DNA of 64,000 nt from Bubalus kerabau (taxonomy: Eukaryota > Chordata > Mammalia > Artiodactyla > Bovidae). Position 1 is the stretch's first letter. Every line of letters begins with the position of its first letter. A model generated the notes under the pieces. It was not told where the DNA came from. It saw only the letters and a program-made list of their open reading frames with translations, and did no database searches. This document shows positions 1 to 10,764 of this stretch, one piece after another. The position numbers were made by a program, and so were the translations under genes. Location of the stretch: contig NC_073627.1 in NCBI RefSeq assembly GCF_029407905.1, positions 132,321,697 to 132,385,696 of the forward strand, in the 5' to 3' direction.

Positions 1-89
1 ATCCATTCAGCCAGTCTTTGTCTTTTGGTTGGGGCATTCAACCCATTTACGTTTAAGGTAATTACTGATAAGTATGATCCCGTTGCCAT
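1..89 (-). pseudogene. L1 ORF2 start (endonuclease N-terminus), continues past the window edge
   Basis: On the minus strand an ATG at 89-87 opens a frame reading MATGSYLSVITLNVNGLN then APTKRQRLAEW, the conserved N-terminus of the L1 ORF2 apurinic-like endonuclease. It runs off position 1. It lies directly downstream of the inverted ORF1 fragment, as in a normal L1, which shows that the whole inverted block is one segment. Confidence 0.8.
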
Positions 90-140
90 TTACTTTATTG
101 TTTTGGGTTCGATTTTATACACTGTTTTTGTGTTTCCTGT

Positions 141-555
141 CTAGAGAATATCCTTTAGTATTTGTTGGAGAGCTGGTTTGATGGTGCTGAATTCTCTCAG
201 CTTTTGCTTGTCTGAAAAGCTTTTGATTTCTCCTTCATACTTGAATGAGATCCTTGCTGGGTACAATAATCTGGGCTGTAGGTTATTTTCTTTCATCACT
301 TTAAGTATGTCTTGCCATTCCCTCCTGGCTTGAAGAGTTTCTATGGAAAGATCAGCTGTTATCCTTATGGGAATTCCCTTGTGTGTTATTTGTTGTTTTT
401 CCCTTGCTGCTTTTAATATTTGTTCTTTGTGTTTGATCTTTGTTAATTTGATTAATATGTGTCTTGGGGTGTTTCGCCTTGGGTTTATCCTGTTTTGGAC
501 TCTCTGGGTTTCTTGGACTTGGGTGATTATTTCCTTCCCCATTTTAGGGAAGTTT
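141..555 (-). pseudogene. L1 ORF1 C-terminal fragment (inverted)
   Basis: On the minus strand the frame is open from the inversion junction near 555 to the stop at 141, including a Met-initiated stretch of 133 residues. It contains RNTPRHILIKL, KGIPIRITADLS, ARREW and YPARISFKYEGEIKSF, the RNA-recognition and C-terminal domains of the L1 ORF1 RNA chaperone. The N-terminal coiled coil is missing because the element is truncated at the junction. ORF2 begins about 50 bp further on. The copy cannot act alone but is little decayed, which suggests a fairly young L1. Confidence 0.85.
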
Positions 556-2285
556 TGCTAACACCTATCCTGCTCAAACTGTTTCAGAAAATTGCAGAGG
601 AAGCTAAACTTCCAAACTCATTCTATGAGGCCACCATCACCCTAATACCAAAACCTGACAAAGATCCCACAAAAAAAGAAAACTACAGGCCAATATCACT
701 GATGAACATAGATGCAAAAATCCTTAACAAAATTCTAGCAATCAGAATCCAACAACACATTAAAAAGATCATACACCATGACCAAGTGGGCTTTATCCCA
801 GGGATGCAAGGATTCTTCAATATCCGCAAATCAATCAATGTAATACACCACATTAACAAATTGAAAAATAAAAACCATATGATTATCTCAGTAGATGCAG
901 AGAAAGCCTTTGACAAAATTCAGCATCCATTTATGATAAAAACTCTCCAGAAAGCAGAAATAGAAGGAACATACCTCAACATAATCAAAGCTATATATGA
1001 CAAACCCACAGCAAACATTATCCTCAATGGTGAAAACTTGAAAGCATTTCCTCTAAAGTCAGGAACAAGACAAGGGTGCCCACTTTCACCATTACTATTC
1101 AACATAGTTCTGGAAGTTTTGGCCACAGCAATCAGAGCAGAAAAAGAAATAAAAGGAATCCAAATTGGAAAAGAAGAAGTAAAACTCTCACTATTTGCAG
1201 ATGACATGATCCTCTACATAGAAAACCCTAAAGACTCCACCAGAAATTTACTAGAACTAATCAATGATTATAGTAAAGTTGCAGGATATAAAATCAACAC
1301 ACAGAAATCCCTTGCATTCCTATACACTAATAATGAGAAAACAGAAAGAGAAATTAAGGAAACAATTCCATTCACCATTTCAACGGAAAGAATAAAATAC
1401 TTAGGAATATATCTACCTAAAGAAACTAAAGACCTATATATAGAAAACTATAAAACACTGGTGAAAGAAATCAAAGAGGACACTAATAGATGGAGAAATA
1501 TACCATGTCCATGGATTGGAAGAATCAATATAGTGAAAATGAGTATACTACCCAAAGCAATTTATAGATTCAACGCAATGCCTATCAAGCTACCAACGGT
1601 ATTCTTCACAGAGCTAGAACAAATAATTTCACAATTTGTATGGAAAAACAAAAAACCTCGAATAGCCAAAGCGATCTTGAGAAAGAAGAATGGAACTGGA
1701 GGAATCAACCTACCTGACTTCAGGCTCTACTACAAAGCCACAGTTATCAAGACAGTATGGTACTGGCACAAAGACAGAAATATAGATCAATGGAACAAAA
1801 TAGAAAGCCCAGAGATAAATCCACGCACATATGGACACCTTATTTTTGACAAAGGAGGCAAGAATATACAATGGATTAAAGACAATCTCTTTAACAAGTG
1901 GTGCTGGGAAAACTGGTCAACCACTTGTAAAAGAATGACTCTAGAACACTTTCTAACACCATACACAAAAATAAACTCAAAATGGATTAAAGATCTCAAC
2001 GTAAGACCAGAAACTATAAAACTCCTAGAGGAGAACATAGGCAAAACACTCTCTGACATACATCACAGCAGGATCCTCTATGACCCACCTCCCAGAATAT
2101 TGGAAATAAAAGCAAAAATAAACAAATGGTACATATACACAATGGAGTATTACTCAGCCATTAAAAAGAATACATTGGAATCCGTTCTAATGAGGTGGAT
2201 GAAACTGGAACCTATTATACAGAGTGAAGTAAGCCAGAAAGAAAAACACCAATACAGTATACTAACGCATATATATGGAATTTAG
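556..2285 (+). pseudogene. L1 ORF2 reverse-transcriptase fragment with internal in-frame deletion
   Basis: An open frame runs to the TAG at 2283-2285 (608 codons if counted from 459, but the part before ~556 is antisense ORF1). Recognisable blocks are LLKLFQ, NYRPISLMNIDAKILNKIL, HDQVGFIPGMQGF, the catalytic DAEKAFD, GTRQGCPLSPLLFN and FADDM at about 1194-1208. Near 2125-2130 the sequence jumps from AKINKW straight to YIYTMEYYSAIK. Other L1 ORF2 proteins have roughly 160 residues between these motifs, including part of the Cys-rich C-terminal region. The endonuclease is also absent from this strand, so the fragment is non-functional despite being open. Confidence 0.88.
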
Positions 2286-2630
2286 AAAGATGGTAACAAT
2301 AACCCTGTGTATGAGACAGCAGAGGAGACACTGATGTATAGAACGGTCTTATGGACTCTGTGAGAGAGGGAGAGGGTGGGGACAATTGGGAGAATGGCAT
2401 TGAAACATGTATAATATCATGTATGAAACGAGTCACCAGTCCAGGTTCAATGCACGATACTGGATGCTTGGGGCTGGTGCACTGGGATGACCCAGAGGGA
2501 GGGTATGGGGAGGGAGGAGGGAGGAGGGTTCAGGATGGGGAGCACGGGTATACCTGTGGTGGATTCATTTCGATGTTTGGCAAAACTAATACAATATTGT
2601 AAAGTTTAAAAATAAAAATAAAAATAAAAA
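2286..2630 (+). repeat. L1 3'UTR, G-rich tract and A-rich tail
   Basis: This is the 3'UTR of the L1 above. A purine/G-rich block at 2490-2543 contains many GGG and GGGG runs and is typical of L1 3'UTRs, where such tracts can form G-quadruplexes. The tail is AAAATAAAAATAAAAAT-type at 2608-2630. Confidence 0.75.
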
Positions 2631-3130
2631 CCATAGTTCTTTTTCCTCTTCCACCTGAATTATTTCTATCTTTAGGCTTGTTAATTCTCTCTGATCTGCT
2701 CTATTTCTAATGCATTGTAATGCACTCTTTATCTCATTTATTGAGTTCCTCAGCTCTAGAAGTCTGATTCCTTTTTAGAATTTTAATCTCTTTGGTAAAG
2801 TATTCCTTCTGCTTGTTATTTTTTACTTCTGATACCACGGAATTGCCTTTATGAATTTTCTTGTAGTTCATTGAATTACATCATAGCAGCTATTTAAAAT
2901 TCTTTATAAGTTAGAACACAATATTCCATACCTTTGGGTTTGGTTGCTGGAAAATTGTCATTTTCTCTTTTGTGATATTGTATTACCATGATTCCCTAAG
3001 TTAAAAAGGGAACACCTTTTTTTACTTAGGTAAGACTCTTTAATCCTAAGAATTCAGCAGATTGGTGGTTAGATTTCCTTTTGTTTTCCAGAAGGTGGCG
3101 TTATGGCACAAATTTTTGGTTTATCTTAAC
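2631..3130. other. T-rich intronic stretch, possibly very old L1 antisense
   Basis: There is no gene. Phrases such as a TTTATTGAGTTCCTCAG region resemble antisense old L1, but decay is too great to assign it. A near-CTCF-like CCAGAAGGTGGCGT occurs at about 3090. Confidence 0.3.
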
Positions 3131-4572
3131 CAGAGATGATGCTGTAAAAGTGCTGCACTCAATATGCCAGCATATTTGGAAAACTCAGCAGTGGCCACAG
3201 GACTGGAAAAGATAATTTTTAATTCCAATCCCAAAGAAGGCAATGCCACAGAATATTCAAACTACCTCACAGTTTCTCTCATTTCACATGCTAGTAAGGT
3301 TATGCTTAAAATACTTCAAGCTAGGCTTCAGCAGTTCTTGAACTGAGAACTTCCAGATATACAAGCTTGAGTCTGAAAGAGGCAGAGGAACCAGAGATCA
3401 GGTTGCCAACATTTGTTGGATTGTGGAGAAAGCAAGGAAATTCCAGAAAAACACCTCTTTCTGCTTTACTGACTACACTAAAGCCTTTGACTGTGTAGAT
3501 CACAACAAACTGAAAAATACTTAAATACATGGGAGTACTAGACCACCCTACCTGTCTCATGGGAAACCTGTATGCAGGTCAAGAAGCAACAGTTAGAACT
3601 GGACCTGGAACAACAGACTGGTTCAAAATTGGGAAAGGAGTACGGCAAGGCTGTATATTGTCAGCCTGCTTATTTAACTTCTCTGCAGAATACATCATGT
3701 GAAATGCTGGGCCGGATGAATCACAACCAAAGTTAACCAGCAGTTTCTAAGATTGGGAATTCACACAGTTAAGAAAACAACAACAAAAGGAAGTTTGCTG
3801 GGAAAAATAGCAACAACCTCAGATATGCAGATGATCCTACTCTAATGGCAGAAAGTGAAGAGGAACTGAAGAGCCTCTTGATATGGATGAAAGAGGAGAG
3901 TGAAAAAACTGGCTTGAAACTCAACATTCAAAAAACTAAGATCATGGAATCCTGTCCTATCACTTCATGGCAAATAGAAGGGGAAAAAGTGGAAGAAGTG
4001 ATAGATTTTGTTTTCTTGGGCTCCAAAATCACTGTGGACAGTGACTGCAGCCATGAAATTAAAAGACACTTGCTCCTCGGAAGGAAAGGTATGACAAACC
4101 TAGACAGTGTATTAAAAGTAAGAGTCATCACTTTGCTGACAAAGATCCATATAGTCAAAACTTTGGTTTTCCAGTAATTATGTACAGATGTGAGAGTTAG
4201 ATCATAAAGAAGGCTGAGTGCTGAAGAATTGATGCTTTCGAATTGTGGTGCTGGAGAAGACTCTTGAGAGTCACTTGGACAACAGGGAGATCAAACCAGC
4301 CAATCCCAAAGGAAATTAACTCTTGAGTAGTCACTGGAAGGACTGATGCTGAAGCTGAAGCTCTAGTACTTTGGCCACCTGAGGCAAAGAGCTGATTCAT
4401 TGGAAAAGACCCTGATGCTGGGAAAGATTGAAGGCAAAAGAAATGGTTAAATAGCATGACAGACTCATCATGAATCTGAGCAAACTCGGAGAGGTAGTGG
4501 AGGGCAGAGGAGCCTGGCGTGCTGCAGTCCACGGGGTCACAGAGTCAGATACGACTGAGGGACTTAACAACA
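3130..4572 (+). mobile_element. BovB (RTE) LINE fragment with internal insertion
   Basis: It runs from the RT-upstream region (GTGCTGCACTCAATATGCC) through the RT (QKTKIMES, ASKVMLKILQARLQQ) to the BovB 3' end at about 4565 (GAGTCAGATACGACTGAGGG). It is decayed, with several stops. At 3724-3788 a ~60-bp non-BovB block interrupts it between the GGATGAATCACA and GCTGGGAAAAATAGCAAC regions. A copy of that block follows the 3' end. Confidence 0.85.
3724..3788 (+). repeat. Direct repeat copy 1, inside BovB
   Basis: It begins CCAAAGTTAACCAGCAG and includes GGGAATTCACACAGTTAA and an AACAAC-rich end. It pairs with 4573-4640, with only a few differences. It does not belong to BovB. Confidence 0.85.
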
Positions 4573-4640
4573 ACCAAAGTTAACCAGCAGCTTCTAAGAT
4601 TAGGAATTCACACAGTTAAAAACAACAACAACAACAAAAC
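4573..4640 (+). repeat. Direct repeat copy 2, after BovB 3' end, with (AAC)n
   Basis: This is the second copy of the block at 3724-3788. It directly follows the BovB 3' terminus and ends in an (AAC)n run at about 4619-4637. Confidence 0.85.
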
Positions 4641-5219
4641 AGTAAAGCATGGTGGCAAATGAGGAGGGAGTGAGATGTGAATAGTTAGCACAAGGCTTTG
4701 TGAATGCCCATGGTGTGGTAGAGATAGCCTCAATTTTAGGGGAGCCCCAGATGCCCTTGAGTTATCCTCTTGCCTCCAAGGGCAGACAGCAGGAAAAACT
4801 TTCCTTCAGTTGTCTATTCACTTACCTTTCTTTCTGCATTCACTGGAGTCTTTCCTTAAAGACAGCAACTGGTCCCTCCAGCTGGGACACACATGGCTGT
4901 GCAGGCTTCCACTTACTGCCTTCACCCTCCATCTCTTCTGGCAGAAAGGTTGTGCTTGCTCTGTGCCAGAATAGCCATCTCCTTTTGTACTGTCACTACC
5001 TCCTGCCACTAGTCCCTCTGCTACTTCCCTCACTCAGCTAACTACTCCATGGTCCAGTCCACCCACTTTGGGTGCACAGATGGATGGAGCTCTTGGATGT
5101 CCATGCATGCTGTGCAAAGGCACTTTCCCCCCCTGGTTATGGATGTCCTATTCATTGTAAATCAAAGGAGAGAGGAAAAAATTTAAAAAAGGAATGATTC
5201 AGCATCAGTGCCATGATAC
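4641..5219. other. Unassigned intronic sequence
   Basis: No repeat or exon was recognised. Short open frames exist on both strands (e.g. + 4700-5041) but lack any family motif and are probably chance. Confidence 0.4.
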
Positions 5220-5350
5220 TGTTGTTGTTGCTTCGTTGCTAAGTCGTGTTCAACTCTTTTGCAACCCCACGGACTGTAGCCTTCCAGGCTCCTCTGTCCA
5301 TGGATTTTCCAATCAAGAATACTGTAGTGGGTTGCCATTTCCTTCTCCAT
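5220..5350 (-). mobile_element. Bov-A type SINE fragment
   Basis: The antisense Bov-A unit has recognisable GCTAAGTCGTGTTCAACTC and GTAGTGGGTTGCCATTTCC. The tRNA-derived head is missing. Confidence 0.8.
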
Positions 5351-6417
5351 GATACTGATATCACTTCAGAATTGCATGTTTTATTGCTCTGTGACTATTT
5401 CAATAATTTGAATAAAGTTTGTGAAATATTAGACTTTGCTCCTTAGGTGGACATTTCAGGTTTATATGCAAGCAAGGAAGTTCTCCAGTTAATAAGCTGT
5501 GGATAGTTAACATCTTTTTAAACTGCATATTTAACGTAATATCAATACTAATGTGAGTCAACAGCTGAGTTTCCCAAGTGCATCCTTCTATCTTGATAGG
5601 GTTCTTGATAGAGTTCCGGATTTCTGAATGTGTGTCTTTTACACTGCCCAAGTCTCCAGTTCTAGTATAATAACCACAAAACACAACACAGATGCCAGGG
5701 CTACTCATATGAAAACTGCAGTATAGTCCTGGTGGTCATGTTGATGGTCTTTTCAGGAACCATTGAGGTTTTCATCCACTGCAGAGATTTCCCAGCTTGT
5801 GCCCTCAAGCAGTATACATTCCCTTCTCTGAAGAACAGAGTGTATTTGCTTTAAGTACACAAGTATCATAAATTGTATCTCAAATACTCTGGTTTGATGG
5901 AACTCAAATGAAATCCTCTCACAAATCAGACTCTCAGGGGCAGAAGTGGGGAATTATCCCTTGGGTAGTTTCAGTGTCTGAAAAACTATTATGTCTGTTT
6001 CTCCCCTGAATTTTATTGCACAGAATTTTACAATCTTGATAAATCTAGAGATGTGACTTCTAGTGCAGACATGTTCTAATCTTTCCATTTGTGAATTCTT
6101 TCTGAAAAATATCTGAGTGTGGTGGACTGTTAAATTTTACCGACATGCCCTATGTAAGCAGGAACAAGCATGTCTTCTGAAATAAATGCTTTTTTGGCGG
6201 TCCCTTCCTATTAGTTAGATCTCACTTCTCTATCTATATTTTCCTGGGTCCCACTGCCACACACCTACCCCACCTCCATGGATATTAAGGCTGCATGAAT
6301 TTTCTGTTAAGATGAGCTTGGCTGTTTCAATGTTTTAAGCTCAATATATATCAGAGTTGAAATATAACTTAGATACGGAGATTTAAGAAAGTTCTCTCAG
6401 ACTTGTGATCAATTTAA
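5351..6417. other. Unassigned intronic sequence
   Basis: There is no gene or recognisable repeat. The base composition is AT-rich and low in CpG, as expected of an intron. Confidence 0.4.
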
Positions 6418-6482
6418 TTCAGCAAACATTTATCAAATGCCTACCATGTACCAGACATTGTGATAGAAGCTGAAGAAATAAA
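6418..6482 (-). repeat. Probable L2 LINE 3' end, ancient
   Basis: It reads TTCAGCAAACATTTATCAAA, then TGCCTACCATGTACCAGACA. This is the antisense of the conserved L2 3' end (cf. 'TGGCACATAGTAGGTGCTCAATAAAT'). Confidence 0.5.
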
Positions 6483-6924
6483 GATAATTTTTTTAAAATT
6501 GCTGATCCTGTACGAGAAACAGGTTGATTCATTAAATTGGCGCCAATTGAATTTTAGAACCACTCCCATCATGGGGAATCTGTTCATTTTGTCGAATATA
6601 ATTTTTCAGTGGCCATGGGTGAATAATAATTGAGATAATTAAAATTGACCTTTCAAACAGGTTTAAATATTTGGCTGCTTAGGGTGCTGAAGAGGACAGT
6701 CCATGAAAACTGGAACCATTCTCTTTCCAGGTATTTGACTCATCTGAAGGTTGATAGAGTCACACCATTTTGCATAATTTTAAAACCATGAAGGGATATA
6801 CTGGATTCTTTCAGTTGCCAGGCTAAGAGCAAGAACTAAATTTTATAAAAAGGCTCCTGGATATATAACATAGAAAAAAAAAAGAAAATGTTATCTCTTT
6901 TCTCAGTGTTATTTAAATATAGCC

Positions 6925-7060
6925 TTTATTTTTAAATTAAATTTGTTTTTAATTGGAGGATAATTGCTTTACAATAGTGTTGTCATTTTGCCATATAGCA
7001 ACATGAATCAGCCATAGATATAAATATGTTCTCTCCCTCTTGAACCACCCACCCACTTGA
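6925..7060 (-). mobile_element. L1 3'UTR fragment (artiodactyl type)
   Basis: ATTGGAGGATAATTGCTTTA, CAACATGAATCAGCCAT and CTCCCTCTTGAACC are antisense ruminant L1 3'UTR. Confidence 0.65.
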
Positions 7061-7325
7061 CGGATGAATGGATAAAGAAGCTGTGGTGTATGCACACAAT
7101 GGAATATTAGCCATAAAAAGGAACACATTTGACTCAGCCCTAATGAGGTGGATGAACCTAGAGCCTGTTATACGAGTAAAGTAAGTCAGAAACAGAAAGA
7201 CAAATATTGTATATTAGTGCATATATATGGACTCTAGAGAGATGGTACTAATGAACTGCAGAGCAGCCATGGCGACGGAAACATAGGGAACAGACTTGCG
7301 GGATAAAGAGAGGGTGGGCCAAATA
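7061..7325 (+). mobile_element. L1 ORF2 end plus 3'UTR fragment
   Basis: The frame corresponding to the L1 ORF2 C-terminus (ATGAATGGATAAAGAAGCTG, GGAATATTAGCCATAAAAAG) is followed by the 3'UTR ending near AGAGAGGGTGGGCC, without an A-tail. It abuts a minus-strand 3'UTR fragment head-on. This order does not fit one twin-primed element, so two insertions are likely. Confidence 0.65.
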
Positions 7326-7389
7326 GGTCAATCATAACTTTTATTTTTAAGTGAATTCTCAGGGTTCTTGATAAAGAGAAAGCTCCCCT

Positions 7390-9230
7390 GTCCTTTTAAA
7401 AAAACAAACTTTATTTTTAAAAGCAATTTTAGGCTTATGCAAAATTGAAAAGAAAGTACAGAGATTTCCCAAATAGCCCCTTCCCTCACACATGCTTAGC
7501 CCCTCTGTTATTGGCATCCTTCTCAGAGTGGTGCATTTTTTATAATTGGTGGACCTACACTAATGTGATAATTTCCTCAAGTCCATACTTTATGGTTTAT
7601 TCTTATTGTTGTACATTCTGTGGAACAAATGTATAATTTCATGTATCCAGTGTTACATTATTGTACAGAATAGTTTTACTGCTCTAAAAAAATCCCTCAT
7701 CCTCCTATTCATTTCTCTTCCCATCTAAACACTGGCAGCCACTCATCATTTTAGTGGCTCCATACTGTTGGTTTTTCTAGGATATCATGTAGCTAAACTC
7801 TTACATTTCTCATTCTTTAAGACTGGTTTCTTTCACTTAGTAATATGCATTTAAGTTTCTCCTGTGTCCTTTCATGGATTGATGGATCATTTCTTTTTAT
7901 TACTAATATTTCACCATATGGATGTACTACAGTATGTTTATCCATTCCCTACTAAAGGATGTCTTGGTTACTTCCAAATGTTAGAGATGAATGGCTAAAG
8001 CTGCTATAAACATTTTCGTATATGTTATAGTGTAGACATGAGTGTTCAACCATTTTGAGTAAATACCAAGGAGGAGGTTCTACATTGCATGGTAGGAATA
8101 TGTTGAGTATTGTAAAAACTTGGCCAGGTGGTCTTCCAAAAAGGCTGCACCATTTTGCATCCCCACCAGCAATAAATGAGAGTTTCTATTGCTCTACATC
8201 CTCACCAGCATTTGGTGTCATTAGAGTTCCAGATTTTGACCATTTTCATAGGAGTGCAGTGGTATCTTATTGTTGTTTTAATTTGCATTTCTCTGAAGAC
8301 ATATACCATGGAGCATCTTTTCATATGTTTCTTTGTCATCTGTGTGTCTTCTTTGGTGAAATGTCTGTTAAAGTCACCTTTGAACCATTTTTAAATGGAT
8401 TTGTTTGTTTTCTTATTATTGAGTTTGAGTTCTTTGCATAATTTGGGTAACAGTCCTTTGTCAGATGTATCTTTTGCAAATATTTTCTCCCATCTTTTGG
8501 CTTGTGTTTTATTTCTGTTGACAGTGTCTTTTGCAGAGCAGACATTTTTAATTTTAATAAAGTCCTCTTATGAATTTTTTTCATGGATTGTGCCTTTGTA
8601 TTTGCAAAATCTTTGCAGAACACACTTTCATCTAGATTTTCTCCTATGTTACCCTCAAGGAGTTTTATAGCTTTGTGCTTTACAGTTATACCTGTAATCT
8701 CTTTTGAATTGATTTTTTAAATGTGAAAAGTCTGTGTCTGGATTCATGTTTTTGCTTGCGGAACTCCATTTGTTCCAGTACCATTTGTCGAAAAGACAAT
8801 CTTTACTCTGTTGTATTGCCTTTGCTCCTTTGGCATTGATTGCATTTCTCTAGATGTACTTCTGGGCTTTCTATTCTATTTGTCAGTTCTTTTGCCAATA
8901 TCCTGTCTTGACTGCTGTAACTTGATGGTAAGTCTTACAATCAGGTACCGTCATTCATACAACTTCTTCATGTTCTTCTTTAATATTGTCTTGACTATTC
9001 TGTATCTTTTGCCTCATCACACAAAGTTTAGAATAGATTTGGTGATATCCACAAAATACTTTGCTAGAATTTTGACTGAGATTGCCTTGAATCTATGATA
9101 AAATTGGAAAAAAATGGAAATCTTGACAATATTGAATATTATTGTCCATGAACATGGAGTATCTCTCCATGTATTAATATTTAGCTTTTCTTTGATTTCA
9201 TTCATCAGAGTCTTATAGTTTTTGTCAAAT
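7390..9230 (-). mobile_element. Old L1 (L1M type), 3' part
   Basis: The 3'UTR and ORF2 end are antisense. Minus-strand remnants such as MNEIKEKLNINTWRDTPCSW at ~9100-9215 match the L1 ORF2 'EIKEDTNKWKNIPCSW' block. Stops are scattered throughout. The same element resumes at 9442 and 12881. Confidence 0.7.
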
Positions 9231-9441
9231 TGTGTTGTTGTTTCAGTCATTCAGTTATGTGTAACTGTTTGTGACCTCATGGACTGTAGCCCACCAGGCT
9301 TCTCTGACCATGGAATTCTGCAGGCAAGAATACTGAAGTGGGTAGCTATTTCCTTCTCCAGGGGACTTCATGACCCAGGGTTGAACCCAGGTCTTCTCCA
9401 TAGCAGGTGGATTTTTAGCATCTGAGCCACTAGGGAAGCCC
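9231..9441 (-). mobile_element. Bov-tA SINE, nearly complete
   Basis: An antisense A unit (CAGTTATGTGTAACTGTTTG, ATACTGAAGTGGGTAGC) is followed by the antisense tRNA-Glu-derived head (TCTGAGCCACTAGGGAAGCC). It is inserted into the old L1. Confidence 0.85.
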
Positions 9442-9507
9442 TTCCTCACATAGATCTAATACATATTTTGATAGATTTATACCTGAGTATTTTTATTTTT
9501 AGGTGCT
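9442..9507 (-). mobile_element. Old L1 continuation between SINE and BovB
   Basis: This short piece of the same minus-strand L1M (ATTTTGATAGATTTATACCT) connects 9230 with 12881. Confidence 0.55.
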
Positions 9508-9520
9508 AATATAAATGGCA
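9508..9520 (+). repeat. Target-site duplication, left copy
   Basis: AATATAAATGGCA is identical to 12868-12880 and flanks the BovB at 9521-12867. The first three bases may also be shared with the BovB tail. Confidence 0.9.
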
Positions 9521-9560
9521 ATAAGGAGTTCATGATCTGAGCCACGGTTACTTCCCGGTG

Positions 9561-10112
9561 TTATTTTGCTGACTGTATAGCATTTCTCCATCTTTGGCAG
9601 CAAAGAATATAATCAGTCTGATTTTGGTGTTGGCCATCTGGTGATGTCCATGTGTAGAGTTTTCTCTTGTGTTGTTGGAAGAGGGTGTTTGTTATGACAA
9701 GTGTGTTCTCTTGGCAAAACTCTATTAGCCTTTGCCCTGCTTCATTCTGTATTCCAAGGCCAAATTTGCCTGTTACTTCAGGTGTTTCTTGACTTCCTAC
9801 TTTTGCATTCCAGTCCCTATAATGAAAAGGACATCTTTTTTTGGGAGTTAGTTCTAAAAGGTCTTGTAGATCTTCATAGAACCATTCAACTTCAGCTTCT
9901 TCAGCATTACTGGTCAGGACATAGACTTGGATTACCGTGATATTCAATGGTTTGCCTTGGAAAAGAACAGAGATCATTCTGTCATTTTTGAGATTCATTC
10001 CAAGTACTGCATTTCGGACTCTTTTGTTAACTATGATGGCTACTCCATTTCTTCTAAGGGATTCTTGTCCACAGTAGTAGATATAATGGTCATCTGAGTT
10101 AAATTCACCCAT
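9561..10112 (-). pseudogene. BovB endonuclease domain (inverted half)
   Basis: This 183-residue open frame encodes most of the APE-type endonuclease of the RTE LINE BovB. It has RRNGVAIIVNKRVRNAVLG, NITVIQVYVLTSNAEE, the HYRDWNAKVGSQETP block (consensus GDWNAKVG), GKFGLGIQNEAGQRLIEFC and the C-terminal TWTSPDGQHQNQTDYI block, where intact copies read R-QIDYI. The domain normally nicks the target DNA and sits in one polyprotein with the RT; here it is on the opposite strand from its RT. The usual Gly before DWNAK is replaced (YRDWN), so it may be inactive. Confidence 0.88.
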
Positions 10113-10764
10113 TCCAGTTCATTTTAGTTCACTGATTCCTAAAATGTCGACATTCACTCTTACCATCTCCTATATGACCACTTCCAATTTGCCTTGATTC
10201 ATAGACCTAATATTCCAGGTTCCTATGCATTATTGCTCTTTACAGCATCAGACTTTGCTTCTATCACCAGTCACATCCACAACTGGATATTGTTTTTGCT
10301 TTGGCTCTGTCTCTTCATTCTTTCTGGAGTTAGTTCTCCACTGATCTCTAGTAGCATATTGGGCACCTAATGACCTGGGGAGTTCATCATTCAGTGTCCT
10401 ATCTTTTTACTTTTTCATACTGTTCATGGGGTTCTCAAGGCAAGAATACTGAAGTGGTTTGCCATTCCCTTCTCCAGTGGACCACATTTTGTCAGACCTC
10501 TCCACCATGACCCGTCCATTTCGTTGAGTTGGACAAGGCTGTGGTCCATGTGATTAGATTGGTTAGTTGTCTGGGATTGTGGTTTCAGTCTATCTGCCTT
10601 CTGATGCCCTCTTTCAGTGCCTACAGTCTTACTGGGGTTTCTCTTACGTTGGACGTGGGGTATCTCTTTATGGCTGCTCCAGCAAAGCTCAGCCACTGCT
10701 CCTTACATTGGTCGTGGGGTATCACCTCTTGGCCACTCCACTGCTCACTGCTCCAACTCCTTAT

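Larger units (their letters stand above)
1..2630 (+). mobile_element. L1 LINE (ruminant L1-BT type) with inverted 5' part, truncated at the window edge
   Basis: Positions 1-~555 are L1 on the minus strand: the start of ORF2 and the C-terminal half of ORF1. Positions ~556-2285 are ORF2 reverse transcriptase on the plus strand. They are followed by a G-rich 3'UTR and a tail of AAATA repeats at 2608-2630. The arrangement, inverted upstream segment joined head-to-head to a direct 3' segment ending in a tail, is the product of twin priming. The left insertion boundary lies outside the window. Confidence 0.9.

Noticed and set aside
459..555. N-terminal extension of the 608-codon plus frame at 459-2285
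   Set aside because: These residues are antisense to inverted L1 ORF1. The real ORF2 part starts at the inversion junction.
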